A DNA stretch of 64,000 nucleotides from Tessaracoccus sp. (GCF_016714275.1 NZ_JADJNP010000018.1:8565-72564); one strand, 5' to 3'. Positions 1-8,797 are shown, counted from the stretch's first letter. Numbers and translations are program-made. Notes: a model not told the origin generated them from the sequence alone.

Positions 1-2441
1 AGCCGCAGCCGCGTCACCAGCCCGCCGAGGAACCGCGCCATCGCCGCCTCGCTCGGCACCTCGGCCAGCCCGACCTTGTCCCGCAGCGCCGCGCGCGCGT
101 CCTCGACCGCGGTCGCGAACTTCGCGCTGTCCACCGTCACCGAGACGCACCCGCTCTGCTCGAGCGTGCGGCCGATCCGCGCCGCCACGCCCAGCTCGCG
201 CGAGCACTCCCAGCGCAGCCGCGCGCGCACGTCGGCCACCAGCCGCGGGCTGGGCTCGGGCACCGCGGTCACCGCCGGTTCGCCGGCCTCCTCGGCCTGC
301 TGCCGCCGCCGCACCAGCTCGTCGAGCCGCTCGTGCCACTCCTCGACCGAGCCCAGCCAGTGCAGATCGGTCGGCAGCACGACCGCGGTCAGCGCCGCGG
401 TCGCCGACGTGTCTCGGTCGCCCAGCCGCGCCAGCCAGTGGTCCCAGGTCGCGTCGCCCAGGTCCGCCAGGGCGATCCGCGCACCGCCGTGAGGCACCGC
501 CGCCAGCATCGCCGAGCGCAGCGCGAACCGATACGTCCGCGCGCCGTAGAACCCCGCGCGGTGCGCGGCGTCCTGCACGCTGTCGCTGAAGGTCAGGAGC
601 TTGCGATCGGTGTTGAGCGGCGTGGTGTACAGGTGGCCGACCGCGACGCTCGAGAGCGTGGTGCTGCGCGCGGCCAGGAGCCGAGGACCGTCACCGCCGC
701 AGGCCGGACACCGGACCACGTTGCCCTCGTGCGCGTGCACGTACACCCTGGGCGCGGCGTCGCCTCGGTCCTCTGGGGCCTTGCCCAGCAAGCGCCGCTG
801 ATCGGGGTCGAGCCACGCCACCCGCGGGCCCACGCCGTCGGCGGCCTCGATGTGCCGCACGAGCTCGTCGTCGACATGCACGACCCGCAGCGTCGAGGCG
901 CGCTCGCTGTACGCGCGCGCCACCTCCTTGTACGCGAGCCCGACCGCGTCGCCGGGCCCAGCCTCGGTGATCAGCCACCCGGTGTGGCCGCACTCGCGGC
1001 ACGCGTACGGCGGGGCCCACGGCTCATCGTCTGGCGGTGGCGCGTCATCGTGGAAGCGAAACGTCGGCGTCGTCCCGACCCGGGCCAGGAGCCGCCGGAC
1101 CTCGCGCACCCACAGCGTTGCCTGCACGCTGACCAGCGGCATCACGTGACCCGCGGCCTCGCGCTGCGCGTACGACACCAGCGTGAGCGCCGCCGCCAGC
1201 CAGCCGCTGCGCTGGGCCGGCGTCCCCGCGGCGAACCGCGGCAGCGCCCGCGCGATCACGCCATCGACCTCGGCGGTCGCCAGGGGCCGCCGATGCGCGG
1301 CCGCGAGCAACGTCCGCACGATCGGCAACGTGCGCACCCAGCGCCCCAGCGCCACCCGGTCGAGCTGCTCGGTCCCGCCATCGCGCCGGATGACCTCACC
1401 CTGCGCCGCGCGCGGGAGCCACGCTCGCACCACCCGTCGCAGGTGGACCTCGATCGACTCGCCAGCCTCGGGCCACGGCCCCGGCTCCTCGGGGTACGAC
1501 TCGGCGGCGGCGGCCCCGGCGACCAGCTCGGCGGGCTCGAGCCGGGTCTCGCCGATGAACGCCTCGGGCGCGAACGTCTGATCGAACAGCGTCGACGCGA
1601 ACCGCAGCAGCTCGGCGCGGGTCTCGTCGCCGGTGCCGACGGTCGCGCTGGTGCCGACCGGACACAGCGCCTCGGCGGAGCCCAGGCGCTGGCCCAGGCG
1701 TCGGATCAGGCAGGCGACGTCGGTGCCCTGGGCGCCGTCGTAGGTGTGCAGCTCGTCGAGCACCAGGTAGCGCAGCGTGGACGGCTGGTTCAGCTTCCAC
1801 AGCGACGCGTCCTTGGGCCGCTGCAGCAGCAGATCGAGCATGCGGTAGTTGGTCAGCAGGATGTCGGGCGGCTCGGCGCGCAACCGGTCGTTGTCGTCGA
1901 TGACGTGATCGCGGCCCATCTCCTTGTGCTGCCCCTGGCCGCCGACGAACAGCCCGACGCGCAGCCCGCGCAGGCGCTCGTCCCGGTGGATCGTGTCGGC
2001 GAACCGCCCGGCCTGATCAGCGGCGAGCGCGTTCATCGGATAGAGCACGATCGCCTTGATGCCGCCCTGGCCCGCGGCGCGGGCGCGGGCCGCGTGGTCG
2101 AGCAGCGGGAACAGGAAGCACTCGGTCTTGCCGCTGCCGGTGCCGGTCGTGATCAGCGTCGCCTGCGGCGTCTGCCCGCGGCTCGACAGCCGCTGCCACG
2201 CCTGCAGCTGGTGCAGGTGCGGCGGGTACGGCGGCGCGACGTCGAGCGGGATGGCCGCGTCGGCCGGCGCGGGCGCGAACGGTAGGCCGAGCCGCAGGTA
2301 CGGGCCCTGGAACAGGCCTTGCGGGCCGGCCAGGAAGTCGAACAGCGCGGCCTCGAAGCGCCGATCCGCGATGCCCCACGTGCTGCGCAGGTAGTCGAGC
2401 AGCGTGGCGCGCAGCTCGCGGGCGACGACCCAGGGGATCAT
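1..2441 (-). CDS. Large DEAD/DEAH-box helicase, DruE/DUF1998-type, partial
   Basis: The gene starts at an ATG at 2441 and stays open to the left edge, so only the first ~813 residues are present. Visible motifs are Walker A GTGSGKTE (residues ~100-107), LYPMNALAADQ (~133-143), ILLTNYRML (~194-202), a DELH box (~229-232) followed by TYDGAQGT, and a conserved LLTFSDSVQDAAHRAG stretch (~612-628). CRECG (~480) and CPACG (~577) look like two halves of a zinc ribbon. This layout is that of the very large helicases that usually end in a DUF1998 module (DruE of Druantia and related defence helicases); DrmA of DISARM is an alternative. It would act as an ATP-driven translocase on invading DNA. A 462-bp gap with two inverted repeats separates it from the HTH gene. 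The family assignment is from motifs only. Confidence 0.75.
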   Translation of the reverse strand, partial: MIPWVVARELRATLLDYLRSTWGIADRRFEAALFDFLAGPQGLFQGPYLRLGLPFAPAPADAAIPLDVAPPYPPHLHQLQAWQRLSSRGQTPQATLITTGTGSGKTECFLFPLLDHAARARAAGQGGIKAIVLYPMNALAADQAGRFADTIHRDERLRGLRVGLFVGGQGQHKEMGRDHVIDDNDRLRAEPPDILLTNYRMLDLLLQRPKDASLWKLNQPSTLRYLVLDELHTYDGAQGTDVACLIRRLGQRLGSAEALCPVGTSATVGTGDETRAELLRFASTLFDQTFAPEAFIGETRLEPAELVAGAAAAESYPEEPGPWPEAGESIEVHLRRVVRAWLPRAAQGEVIRRDGGTEQLDRVALGRWVRTLPIVRTLLAAAHRRPLATAEVDGVIARALPRFAAGTPAQRSGWLAAALTLVSYAQREAAGHVMPLVSVQATLWVREVRRLLARVGTTPTFRFHDDAPPPDDEPWAPPYACRECGHTGWLITEAGPGDAVGLAYKEVARAYSERASTLRVVHVDDELVRHIEAADGVGPRVAWLDPDQRRLLGKAPEDRGDAAPRVYVHAHEGNVVRCPACGGDGPRLLAARSTTLSSVAVGHLYTTPLNTDRKLLTFSDSVQDAAHRAGFYGARTYRFALRSAMLAAVPHGGARIALADLGDATWDHWLARLGDRDTSATAALTAVVLPTDLHWLGSVEEWHERLDELVRRRQQAEEAGEPAVTAVPEPSPRLVADVRARLRWECSRELGVAARIGRTLEQSGCVSVTVDSAKFATAVEDARAALRDKVGLAEVPSEAAMARFLGGLVTRLR

Positions 2442-2641
2442 GCGGCGGACCGCCCCGGGGCAGGCGTGACGTCCAGCAGGGTGAGCGTGGCCACGATCAT
2501 CGCAGCGGCAAGCGTCGTGCAGGCGACGGGTGGCTGACCAGATCGATGGTCAGGGAATTCGCGGGAATGTGAGGTGGCGTGGTTCCCGCGCGTTGCAGCG
2601 ATCCCGCTGGTTGCCCAGCGCCGCTGCGGCAGAGAAAAGTT

Positions 2642-2679
2642 GAGCACGGCGCGTCACGCAACCGTGAGGCACCGTGCTC
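2642..2679. promoter_or_regulatory. Nested inverted repeat upstream of the large helicase
   Basis: Outer arms GAGCACGG (2642-2649) and CCGTGCTC (2672-2679) pair perfectly, and inner arms TCACG (2654-2658) and CGTGA (2663-2667) pair around a CAAC loop. It lies ~200 bp upstream of the helicase ATG. It could be a leader hairpin or an operator; there is no following T-run on either strand, so a classical terminator is less likely. Confidence 0.4.
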
Positions 2680-2829
2680 GGCCCACCCCTATCCCTTGAT
2701 GAGCGAAGTCGCGGTTCGTCACCGCGGCGAACGCTCCCTGGAAACTGCTCGTGCGAGCAGCCGCACATGCGCTCGGAGGCGGTCTCGCGACGGCCACCGA
2801 AGGCAGATCTCTCGAGGAGACCAGGCGGT

Positions 2830-2849
2830 CATGCGGCATGTGCCGCATG
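2830..2849. promoter_or_regulatory. 20-bp perfect palindrome, candidate operator
   Basis: CATGCGGCA and TGCCGCATG form perfect 9-bp arms around a TG spacer. It lies 54 bp past the stop codon of the HTH gene and ~390 bp upstream of the helicase start, a sensible place for a dimeric repressor to control the helicase transcript. The HTH protein next door is the obvious candidate ligand, but this is inference. Apart from this site and the 2642-2679 hairpin, I see no gene in 2442-2903. Confidence 0.4.
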
Positions 2850-2903
2850 GTCTTAGACAACTGGCTGTGGCCGGTGTGTCCTTGTTAGGGTTGGATCTGT
2901 AGC

Positions 2904-3674
2904 CTACTCGACTGCGGGCATCCGCTCAAGGCCTGGAACGTCATGCCCGTGCTCGACGAGCATCCGACGAACCAGGAACGGTAGCGTCAGCTCGTCATGG
3001 GGGCCGTGGAGCGCATTGGAGTCAGCAAGATGGCGATCACAGAGTGCCAGGAGGCCGGAAGCGTCCACCGGCGCGTTGATGGCTGCAGACCAGCGACCGG
3101 CGTCGTCGTCGCAATCGACCCAGACGGTGCGAGGCTGTTCGCCTTGCACGCCACCAGCCCATAGAGTTTCGCGCCATCGCTCTCGCAACTCGCCATCGAG
3201 ATGGCGTCGCGTGAGCTGGACCAGTACGAACTGGTCGCGCGCTTGCCGGTGGACCAACCAGCGGCCGATCGGCTCCCGACGGTATGTCCCGGGCACCTTC
3301 GGCTGGCGGTCGGCGTAAGGTCGCGTGAACGTATAGCGGAAGACGATCGGACCCTCGACGGCAATGATGCGACAAGCGAGAGGCGCCGCCGATGCCTCGG
3401 GTGGAGCCGCGAGCGGCTCGACGAGGTAGACGCGCGACGTCGTCCGGTTGAGCCGGCTCGAATAGCGGCGCCTGAGTTCGACGACCTGATCCTCGTAGGC
3501 GAGGGCCTTGCCCTTGCCGTGGAGCCAGCCGTTGACGACGCTCTGCTGGGTTCGGCAGAGCTTCGCGATCTCGGACTGGGTCATGCCGTCGTCCACCGCG
3601 ATCTTGATCAGTTCCCGCGTGTACTTGTACTTGCGCCGCGGGGGCCGTGCGGCCGTCGTCGCTTGATCATTCAT
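2904..3674 (-). CDS. Helix-turn-helix DNA-binding protein
   Basis: A 256-residue protein starting at ATG 3674; the frame is open further upstream, but that would run through the preceding small gene. After a basic N-terminus, residues ~17-45 form an HTH with the core TQSEIAKLCRTQQSVVNGW, resembling phage and mobile-element regulators that sense by binding DNA. The rest (~60-256) is an unrecognised alpha/beta domain with no catalytic motif I can name. The start is 24 bp downstream of the small Asn/Gly-rich gene, so the two are probably co-transcribed. A 20-bp palindrome lies just beyond its stop codon. It probably regulates this part of the island, or is an element maintenance gene. The function is inferred from the HTH only. 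Confidence 0.7.
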   Translation of the reverse strand: MNDQATTAARPPRRKYKYTRELIKIAVDDGMTQSEIAKLCRTQQSVVNGWLHGKGKALAYEDQVVELRRRYSSRLNRTTSRVYLVEPLAAPPEASAAPLACRIIAVEGPIVFRYTFTRPYADRQPKVPGTYRREPIGRWLVHRQARDQFVLVQLTRRHLDGELRERWRETLWAGGVQGEQPRTVWVDCDDDAGRWSAAINAPVDASGLLALCDRHLADSNALHGPHDELTLPFLVRRMLVEHGHDVPGLERMPAVE

Positions 3675-3697
3675 GGCGTCTCCGATTGGTGTGGCGG

Positions 3698-3910
3698 CTA
3701 GGTCTTGGGCTTCGGCGCTATCGCTGGCGGGGTGGTCGGCGGCGGCGAGGCGGCCGGTGGCGTGGGCCGGCCGCGGCCGCGCGGCGGCGTCCAGGACGGA
3801 CCGAGTTGCTTGCCGCGGTTGCCTTGGGCCTTGTCCCACGTCGCATTGGTCCCGCTGGTACCACGGTTGGGGTTGCGGATGTCGGCTTGATGATTCGGCT
3901 TCTTGCTCAT
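3698..3910 (-). CDS. Small Asn/Gly/Pro-rich protein paired with the HTH gene
   Basis: A 70-residue basic, disordered-looking protein. The N-terminal half has the string RNPNRGTSGTNATWDKAQGN; the C-terminal half is Pro-rich (TPPAASPPPTTPPAIAPKP). Short proteins with similar N/G/T-rich strings occur, from memory, next to HTH genes of the same type on mobile elements, which is why I accept it as real. It has no signal peptide or membrane segment. It could be a small antagonist or co-factor of the HTH protein. The function is unknown. Confidence 0.55.
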   Translation of the reverse strand: MSKKPNHQADIRNPNRGTSGTNATWDKAQGNRGKQLGPSWTPPRGRGRPTPPAASPPPTTPPAIAPKPKT

Positions 3911-4057
3911 CGGAGTGACCCTTCAGTAGTGGACAGCGCGATGTGCGCCGCCGAATCTCAACCTAGGATCTCGAGGCTTGCCTGGCGATTGATGAGATGT
4001 TGATAGAATCGTGATGCGGCACGATTCCGTGCGCTGTGGCCGTCCAAGAGTGCGCCC

Positions 4058-5293
4058 TCAGGTCCGCGCCGCCCATTCGGCCGCCGCAGCGTGTTCGCGC
4101 GCCTCATGATCGGGAGGCAGATGAGCGAACAGGTGCTCGATCGGCCGCCGCGCGAGCGGGTTCGAAAGAAACTGGAGCGCGCCGGTATGATAGAGCGCGA
4201 GGATGCCATCGATGTCGGCGAACTCCGGCCTGAAGAAAAGGCCGGACATCGAGCGGTGGCTCTCGTCGTCCACGGGGTGAAAGCTTAGCGGAGCGATCGC
4301 CTGCGACCGGTGGGCACGCCGTGCGTCGAGTGCCGCGACGAGCGCTGAGGGAATCGGTCGATAGCTGGCAGGTCGTGTCCCCCCGGCGTCGTGGACGCGC
4401 GCGCCGAAGTAGTGATTCGCCAGCGCATCCACGCGCAGCGCGTAGGCGTCGTCGATGACCAGCCCGACCAGCGAGACCTCGCGTGGCGCCCGGCGGGAGA
4501 TCGCCGTGGCCTTCTTGCGAAGCTTGATCTCCCGGCGGGAGATCGCCGTGGCCTTCTTGCGAAGCTTGATCTCCAGCCAGTTGTTCATCGTGTCCCGATC
4601 GCCGGGTACCCCGGAGATCTGCAGGAAGTTCGCCGCCAGCGGGCCGAAGCCGCCGATGCGGCCGGCGCCCTCCGACTGCCAGTCGATCTCGAAGCGAGCG
4701 TTCGCGTGGACCAGCTCGACCCGGCGTCCTGGCGCAAGGCCACGTAGTTGCACGACGAGCCATCGCGCGACCTCGGCTGCGAGCTCTTCCTGGCGGCGCC
4801 TCGCGTTGAAGTCGAAGTGGTGGTCCTGCAGGGCGCCGTCGATCCAGGGCGTGATGGTGATCGGACGCGCCTGCACCACTGCCTGAAGTTCGTCGCGGGC
4901 GCGCTCCCAGTCCTTGCGGACCGTACGCCGAGGGCCCGCCGACAGTTGCGCCGGGTAGAACACCTTCTGGAAGCCGTTGGGAGCCGACCCGTGGACGACT
5001 TCGACGGAGAAGCCGTCACCGATGGCAGGGAACCGGAGGTCGGGCTCATCGCCGGTGCAGAAAACCGGGGTGCTGCGGGTCCATGTCGCGACGGCGAGCG
5101 CCATCCGAAGCTCGGCGATCAGCGAGCTGGTATGGCACTGCTTCCGGTACTCGTCGAGCTTGGGTCCGACATAGCTGCCGCCGGCAGTGAGCAAGGTCGT
5201 GAGCCTTTGAATCTCGCCGGCTTCGAAGTTGGTCGCGCACATGGTCGTCGCGAGCGTGTGAGCGTTGAGGACGGGGAACGAGGTGTTGGTCAC
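4058..5293 (-). CDS. Hypothetical protein with internal 42-bp duplication
   Basis: The stop is TGA at 4060-4058. Two starts are possible: GTG at 5293 with AGAGG just upstream, or ATG at 5242 (MCATNFEAGEIQ) with no visible Shine-Dalgarno site. The protein is ~394-411 residues, mixed alpha/beta, with no signal peptide. I do not recognise the family. FEIDW and the strand NNWLEIKLRKK carry acidic-x-Lys residues that could belong to a PD-(D/E)XK-like fold, but this is weak. The 14-residue unit EIKLRKKATAISRR occurs twice back to back because of a perfect 42-bp DNA duplication. It lies 67-118 bp downstream of the PLD gene, probably in the same transcript, inside the defence island. Confidence 0.65.
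   Translation of the reverse strand: MTNTSFPVLNAHTLATTMCATNFEAGEIQRLTTLLTAGGSYVGPKLDEYRKQCHTSSLIAELRMALAVATWTRSTPVFCTGDEPDLRFPAIGDGFSVEVVHGSAPNGFQKVFYPAQLSAGPRRTVRKDWERARDELQAVVQARPITITPWIDGALQDHHFDFNARRRQEELAAEVARWLVVQLRGLAPGRRVELVHANARFEIDWQSEGAGRIGGFGPLAANFLQISGVPGDRDTMNNWLEIKLRKKATAISRREIKLRKKATAISRRAPREVSLVGLVIDDAYALRVDALANHYFGARVHDAGGTRPASYRPIPSALVAALDARRAHRSQAIAPLSFHPVDDESHRSMSGLFFRPEFADIDGILALYHTGALQFLSNPLARRPIEHLFAHLPPDHEAREHAAAAEWAART
4489..4572. repeat. Perfect 42-bp tandem duplication inside a gene
   Basis: Bases 4489-4530 and 4531-4572 are identical, each starting CCCGGCGGGAGATCG and ending GCTTGATCT. The length is a multiple of three, so the reading frame is kept and 14 residues are duplicated. 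A perfect copy suggests a recent slippage event or an assembly duplication. Confidence 0.95.
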
Positions 5294-5360
5294 GACCCTC
5301 TTGACGCACGGACCGGCCCGCACCTTCCTGGCGCCACAGGGAAGGCGTATTGGCGCGACG

Positions 5361-6716
5361 TCAGTAGGCCACGCCCTCATACCCAAGCGCCGCCAGGGTC
5401 TTGGACACGCGGCCGTTGCGCGGCGGGTACTGGTCGGGTCGCGCGTAGCCGACCATCTCGCCGAGGATGCTGGGGCCGAGGTGGGGCAGCTTCCAGTCCT
5501 CCTCGTGAACCGCGTCCCAGATGCGCTCGCCGACGTCGGGCGTCTGGTCGTCGCCCCAGATGACGTAGCGGAGGACGTCCTGCACGGTCTTGCCATCGGC
5601 GGACTCCTGGCCGAGCAGGTACCGCGCGAACAGCCGGCTGCGCTCTTCGCTCGTGCTGGTCGTGCCTTCGTCGCCGAGGTCCTTCTTGCGCATCTGCCGC
5701 GCGTGCTCCCGGGCAGCGTGGGTGGCGTGGAGGATCTCGGTGAGCCGATCTTCGTCAAGCTGGGTGAGCGCTGTCCGCTGCAGGAGCTCACCGACGCGGC
5801 GCGGCCCTTCGTTGATATAGTAGGTCCACTTCTCGTCGCCCTCGAAGGCCTCCCACTCGGCGAACGCCTGGTCGAGGGCCGCGTCGGGGCTACCGCGGTT
5901 CTTCCGGTGGAGCGCGTCGATCGTCGCGACCGAGTCGCCCGACAGCCGGATGTTGCGGTGGTACCAGTACTCGGTGGCCTGGTCCTGGACGATGGCGGGG
6001 TGCGCGTCCTTGGCGACCCACGACGGCCACGTGCGAAGCTTGGTCCCGTCTACGATCTTCTGTAGAAGGCCGAGTCCGTTCTGCCACTCGGCGATGAACT
6101 GCTGGCGGGCCGCGCCACCCTTGGTGGTCGGACGGATGGGCTTGTCCTGGCCGCCGAGGTTCGCGAACTCCTTGTCCACCCTTGCCTGGAACGCGCGCTC
6201 GGCGGCGGTGAGCTCCGCGCGTTGCGCGTCGAGCCGTCGAAACGCGGCGAGGTGCTCGCGGTTCACGCCGGTCGAACGTTTGGCGACCTCGGCGAACATG
6301 CTCGTGAGCTGCACGTCGAGGTTGTCGCGTTCGATCTCGTCCTGCGTGAACCAGACCCCGCACTCGAGGTTGTCCCACCATCCCGAGGTCGTCAGGTTGG
6401 CCGACCCGATGTACACGCCGACGCCGCGGAACCAGACGATCTTGGGATGGTAGAAGCGGCGGGTCAGGAGCAGCTGCCACGTCGTCGGTCCATCGACGAA
6501 GCGCTGCACCACCTGGGTCGCCGGGAACCCGTCCTCGGCCAGCGCGTACAGCGTGAGCGGGACGTTCTTGGCCTTGGCCAGCTCGAACAGCGGGTCCATC
6601 GACTTCACCCACGCCACCGCGAGCGAGATCTGCTGGAGGCCGCTGCCCTTGACCGCCGCGAGGCGAACCAGATTCTCGAAGTAGTCGCCGTTGAGGGCGT
6701 TGCCGATGATCCGCAT
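5361..6716 (-). CDS. Phospholipase D-like nuclease-family protein
   Basis: A 451-residue protein from ATG 6716 (MRIIGNALNGDYFENL); an upstream in-frame GTG at 6761 is less natural. The N-terminal ~130 residues match a PLD-like fold: HPK at residues 90-92, then VYIGSANLTTSGWW (~101-114), as in HxK...GSxN motifs of PLD-family nucleases. Only one HKD-type motif is visible, so a dimer would be needed for a full active site. The rest is helical with many charged residues and no recognised domain. DISARM systems carry a PLD protein (DrmC); this one is longer and in a different order, so it may be an equivalent or an independent effector. It is divergent from the plus-strand gene at 6858 and shares a 141-bp promoter region with it. 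Confidence 0.7.
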   Translation of the reverse strand: MRIIGNALNGDYFENLVRLAAVKGSGLQQISLAVAWVKSMDPLFELAKAKNVPLTLYALAEDGFPATQVVQRFVDGPTTWQLLLTRRFYHPKIVWFRGVGVYIGSANLTTSGWWDNLECGVWFTQDEIERDNLDVQLTSMFAEVAKRSTGVNREHLAAFRRLDAQRAELTAAERAFQARVDKEFANLGGQDKPIRPTTKGGAARQQFIAEWQNGLGLLQKIVDGTKLRTWPSWVAKDAHPAIVQDQATEYWYHRNIRLSGDSVATIDALHRKNRGSPDAALDQAFAEWEAFEGDEKWTYYINEGPRRVGELLQRTALTQLDEDRLTEILHATHAAREHARQMRKKDLGDEGTTSTSEERSRLFARYLLGQESADGKTVQDVLRYVIWGDDQTPDVGERIWDAVHEEDWKLPHLGPSILGEMVGYARPDQYPPRNGRVSKTLAALGYEGVAY

Positions 6717-6857
6717 CGTTGTGGAGGTAGGGTCGCAGGCGGGTGCGAAGGGGGCAATCACCTCCCTGGGGTGATCGGCCGCACGAGAGCGTGCAACGCC
6801 ACCACAGTGGCGCGCTCAAGCCGACCGTGCCAAGATACACACCTCGAGAATATCGCG
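6717..6857. promoter_or_regulatory. Divergent promoter region with two small inverted repeats
   Basis: This 141-bp gap lies between two genes read away from each other. It holds GCACG-AGAG-CGTGC (6781-6794) and CGCCAC-CACA-GTGGCG (6797-6812), two adjacent hairpin or dyad sequences. No clear -35/-10 pair stands out. The dyads are the best candidates for operator sites. Confidence 0.35.
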
Positions 6858-8171
6858 ATGGCGCCCCTTTTTGATCCTGTGCTGATACAAATGCTCGCCT
6901 TCGAGAGCCCGCTGTCGCTTGGCGCACGGCAAGCGAAGCACAGCTGCATCCGCAAGCTCACGGCACGTGTTGGCGCGGGGCTTCTCACCGATCTGGCAGA
7001 GACACGAACAGAGCAGTCCTTCAACGAGCGCCTGTTCGCCGAGGTCTTCGATTACCTGACGCTTTTGCGCGATGGGGTCCTGGATGTCTACCATCTTCGT
7101 CCCAAGGGCGGTGCGGTTGTTGGCGCAAAGCGCCACTACGATGACTTTTCTCTCGGGTTCTTTGGCCCCGGGGTCGAACGCCGTCTCGTGCACGCGGAAC
7201 TCAAGAAGCATGGCACCGATCTCGATCACCCCCAGTTCAGTGGGAGCTACGGCGGTCGCACACCCGTGCAACAGGCATTCGACGCTGTGGCACGAACGCC
7301 AACTGTCGAGTGGGTGCTCGTTTCGAACTTCGATGAGCTCCGGCTGTACAACCGTCGCTCGCAGACTCGGTGCGAGAAGATCGTGCTTTCCGACATCGCC
7401 TCACATGGCGACTTGCAGCGGGCGTATGCGCTGCTTGGTCGTCCAACGCTCATCGGTAAAGCTGAGCAGCCTTCACCGCTGCTGCGGCTTCTCGACGGAG
7501 GTCCGCCCATGCTCTTGCCATCTCAGCCTAGTGGGATCCGTCTCATCCATGAGGCGCGCGCCGCCGATGGGAGCGAGGGATCACTCCCTGAAATGGACAG
7601 CTCGTTTCGCGATGCGCTCGCTGCGACGAATGGCTGGAGCTGGGCTGGGCTCTACGGCGACCCTGCATTTGTTGATGACCGCCTCGTGGTCGTCAACGAC
7701 CGGGCTGCCGTCTTGCGCGCCCGGCTCGAGTACACCCGGAACGGCGTCGTTCGGCTCCAGGAGAGGCTCGACACCGAGGAACCGTCGGGGCAAGCGCCAC
7801 CAGTTCTCATCAGCGCCGAGACAATCGCTGCGCGCATGGCAATGTTCATGGTGACGGCGGGCCGAATGCTTGCGCCGTTCCCCGGCAGGAAGACTGTTCG
7901 CTGGACGTTGCTCGATGGGAACAACCTCGTGGTCCTCAACGCCCCCGCGCGCGGCCTACGCGGCGGGCCTGCCGAGATTTCAACCAAGGACTTCGACCCC
8001 GACATCGACGCGCCCAAGTCCGCGAGCCGAGAGCATCTTTCGCTCTACTTGACTCGTGCGATAAGGGATCTGCTGTTTCCTTGGAATAGCTCTTTGGGTC
8101 CGGGGAAGATCCAGCGGCTCAAGTGGAGTGACGACGAGTCCGCGAGACAGTTCGGCGCCATAGGCATCTGA
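6858..8171 (+). CDS. PD-(D/E)XK-like protein resembling N-terminal domains of type IIG enzymes
   Basis: A 437-residue protein from ATG 6858; longer upstream frames only overlap the opposite-strand PLD gene. Residues ~50-170 look like a restriction-type nuclease core: Glu in FNERLFAEVFDYL (~55-67), Asp pair at 95-96, ELK at 114-116, then WVLVSNFDELRLYNR (~152-166), a string typical of the nuclease/connector part of Eco57I-like type IIG proteins. No methylase motifs follow, so it would be a stand-alone nuclease or a decoy. It is the only plus-strand gene in the island and ends 26 bp from the stop of the gene at 8198. The fold assignment is from motif spacing only. It could be the missing nuclease partner of the large methylase. 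Confidence 0.6.
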   Translation: MAPLFDPVLIQMLAFESPLSLGARQAKHSCIRKLTARVGAGLLTDLAETRTEQSFNERLFAEVFDYLTLLRDGVLDVYHLRPKGGAVVGAKRHYDDFSLGFFGPGVERRLVHAELKKHGTDLDHPQFSGSYGGRTPVQQAFDAVARTPTVEWVLVSNFDELRLYNRRSQTRCEKIVLSDIASHGDLQRAYALLGRPTLIGKAEQPSPLLRLLDGGPPMLLPSQPSGIRLIHEARAADGSEGSLPEMDSSFRDALAATNGWSWAGLYGDPAFVDDRLVVVNDRAAVLRARLEYTRNGVVRLQERLDTEEPSGQAPPVLISAETIAARMAMFMVTAGRMLAPFPGRKTVRWTLLDGNNLVVLNAPARGLRGGPAEISTKDFDPDIDAPKSASREHLSLYLTRAIRDLLFPWNSSLGPGKIQRLKWSDDESARQFGAIGI

Positions 8172-8197
8172 GATGCGCTTGGGATGCCGCCAGACTT

Positions 8198-8677
8198 CTA
8201 CCGCACCTCGGCAAACCCTTTGTGAGACGCTCGGACGATCGCGACCCGGATCATGTCGTCAATCTCGCCCTCGTTGACGAGGATGCCCCAGTGGTCGCTC
8301 CCGCCCTTGTTGACGTGTCGCTCGAAGATGACAATTCGGTGCGCCGCGTATTCGAGCGGGACGGGCTCCGTCGTCGGGATCCATTCGTTGCCGTCGAATC
8401 GCTTGATGGCGTACACGCAGTCCCCCGTCTGCGCGTAGTCTTCACTACCCTCGAACTGAACGATCGAGCGAAATGCGCTTCCAACCTCGAGGCCAACGTG
8501 GATGCGTCGCCGGTCCTTCTTCTCGTGCGCGTCGCGATTTGTGTAGGCGACAACGACCTTGTATGGTTCCTCGTCACCAAGGCCTACGTTGAAGAACAGC
8601 GCACTCGGGCAATGTTCGGTGCCCGACGGAAAAGGGAAATCGAAGTCTTTCTGAACTCGCACCAGGCGGATCTTCAT
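8198..8677 (-). CDS. Hypothetical protein, 159 residues
   Basis: It starts at ATG 8677 with GGGAG seven bases upstream and ends at 8198. It is a soluble alpha/beta protein with no signal peptide; Trp and acidic residues are spread throughout. I do not recognise the family. It follows the AlbA_2 gene by 120 bp on the same strand and is the last gene of the leftward methylase operon before the convergent plus-strand gene. It may be an accessory of the AlbA_2 protein. Confidence 0.6.
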   Translation of the reverse strand: MKIRLVRVQKDFDFPFPSGTEHCPSALFFNVGLGDEEPYKVVVAYTNRDAHEKKDRRRIHVGLEVGSAFRSIVQFEGSEDYAQTGDCVYAIKRFDGNEWIPTTEPVPLEYAAHRIVIFERHVNKGGSDHWGILVNEGEIDDMIRVAIVRASHKGFAEVR

Positions 8678-8797
8678 CCCTTGTCTCCCTTTTTGTGAGT
8701 GTGCCGCTGCGCCGCCAAGGCAGCGTACACGAGTCCCGGCGAGTTGTGTGCGCCACCCGCTGTTGGCCGGTTGGCGGGTAGAGAAGCCGCCCAGCGC

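Noticed and set aside
2904..3839. Longer start (3839) for the HTH gene
   Set aside because: It would overlap the small Asn/Gly-rich gene on the same strand; ATG 3674 fits the spacing.
6222..6857. Upstream extension of the plus-strand nuclease-like gene
   Set aside because: It runs antisense through the PLD gene and has no family-like sequence; ATG 6858 gives a natural start.
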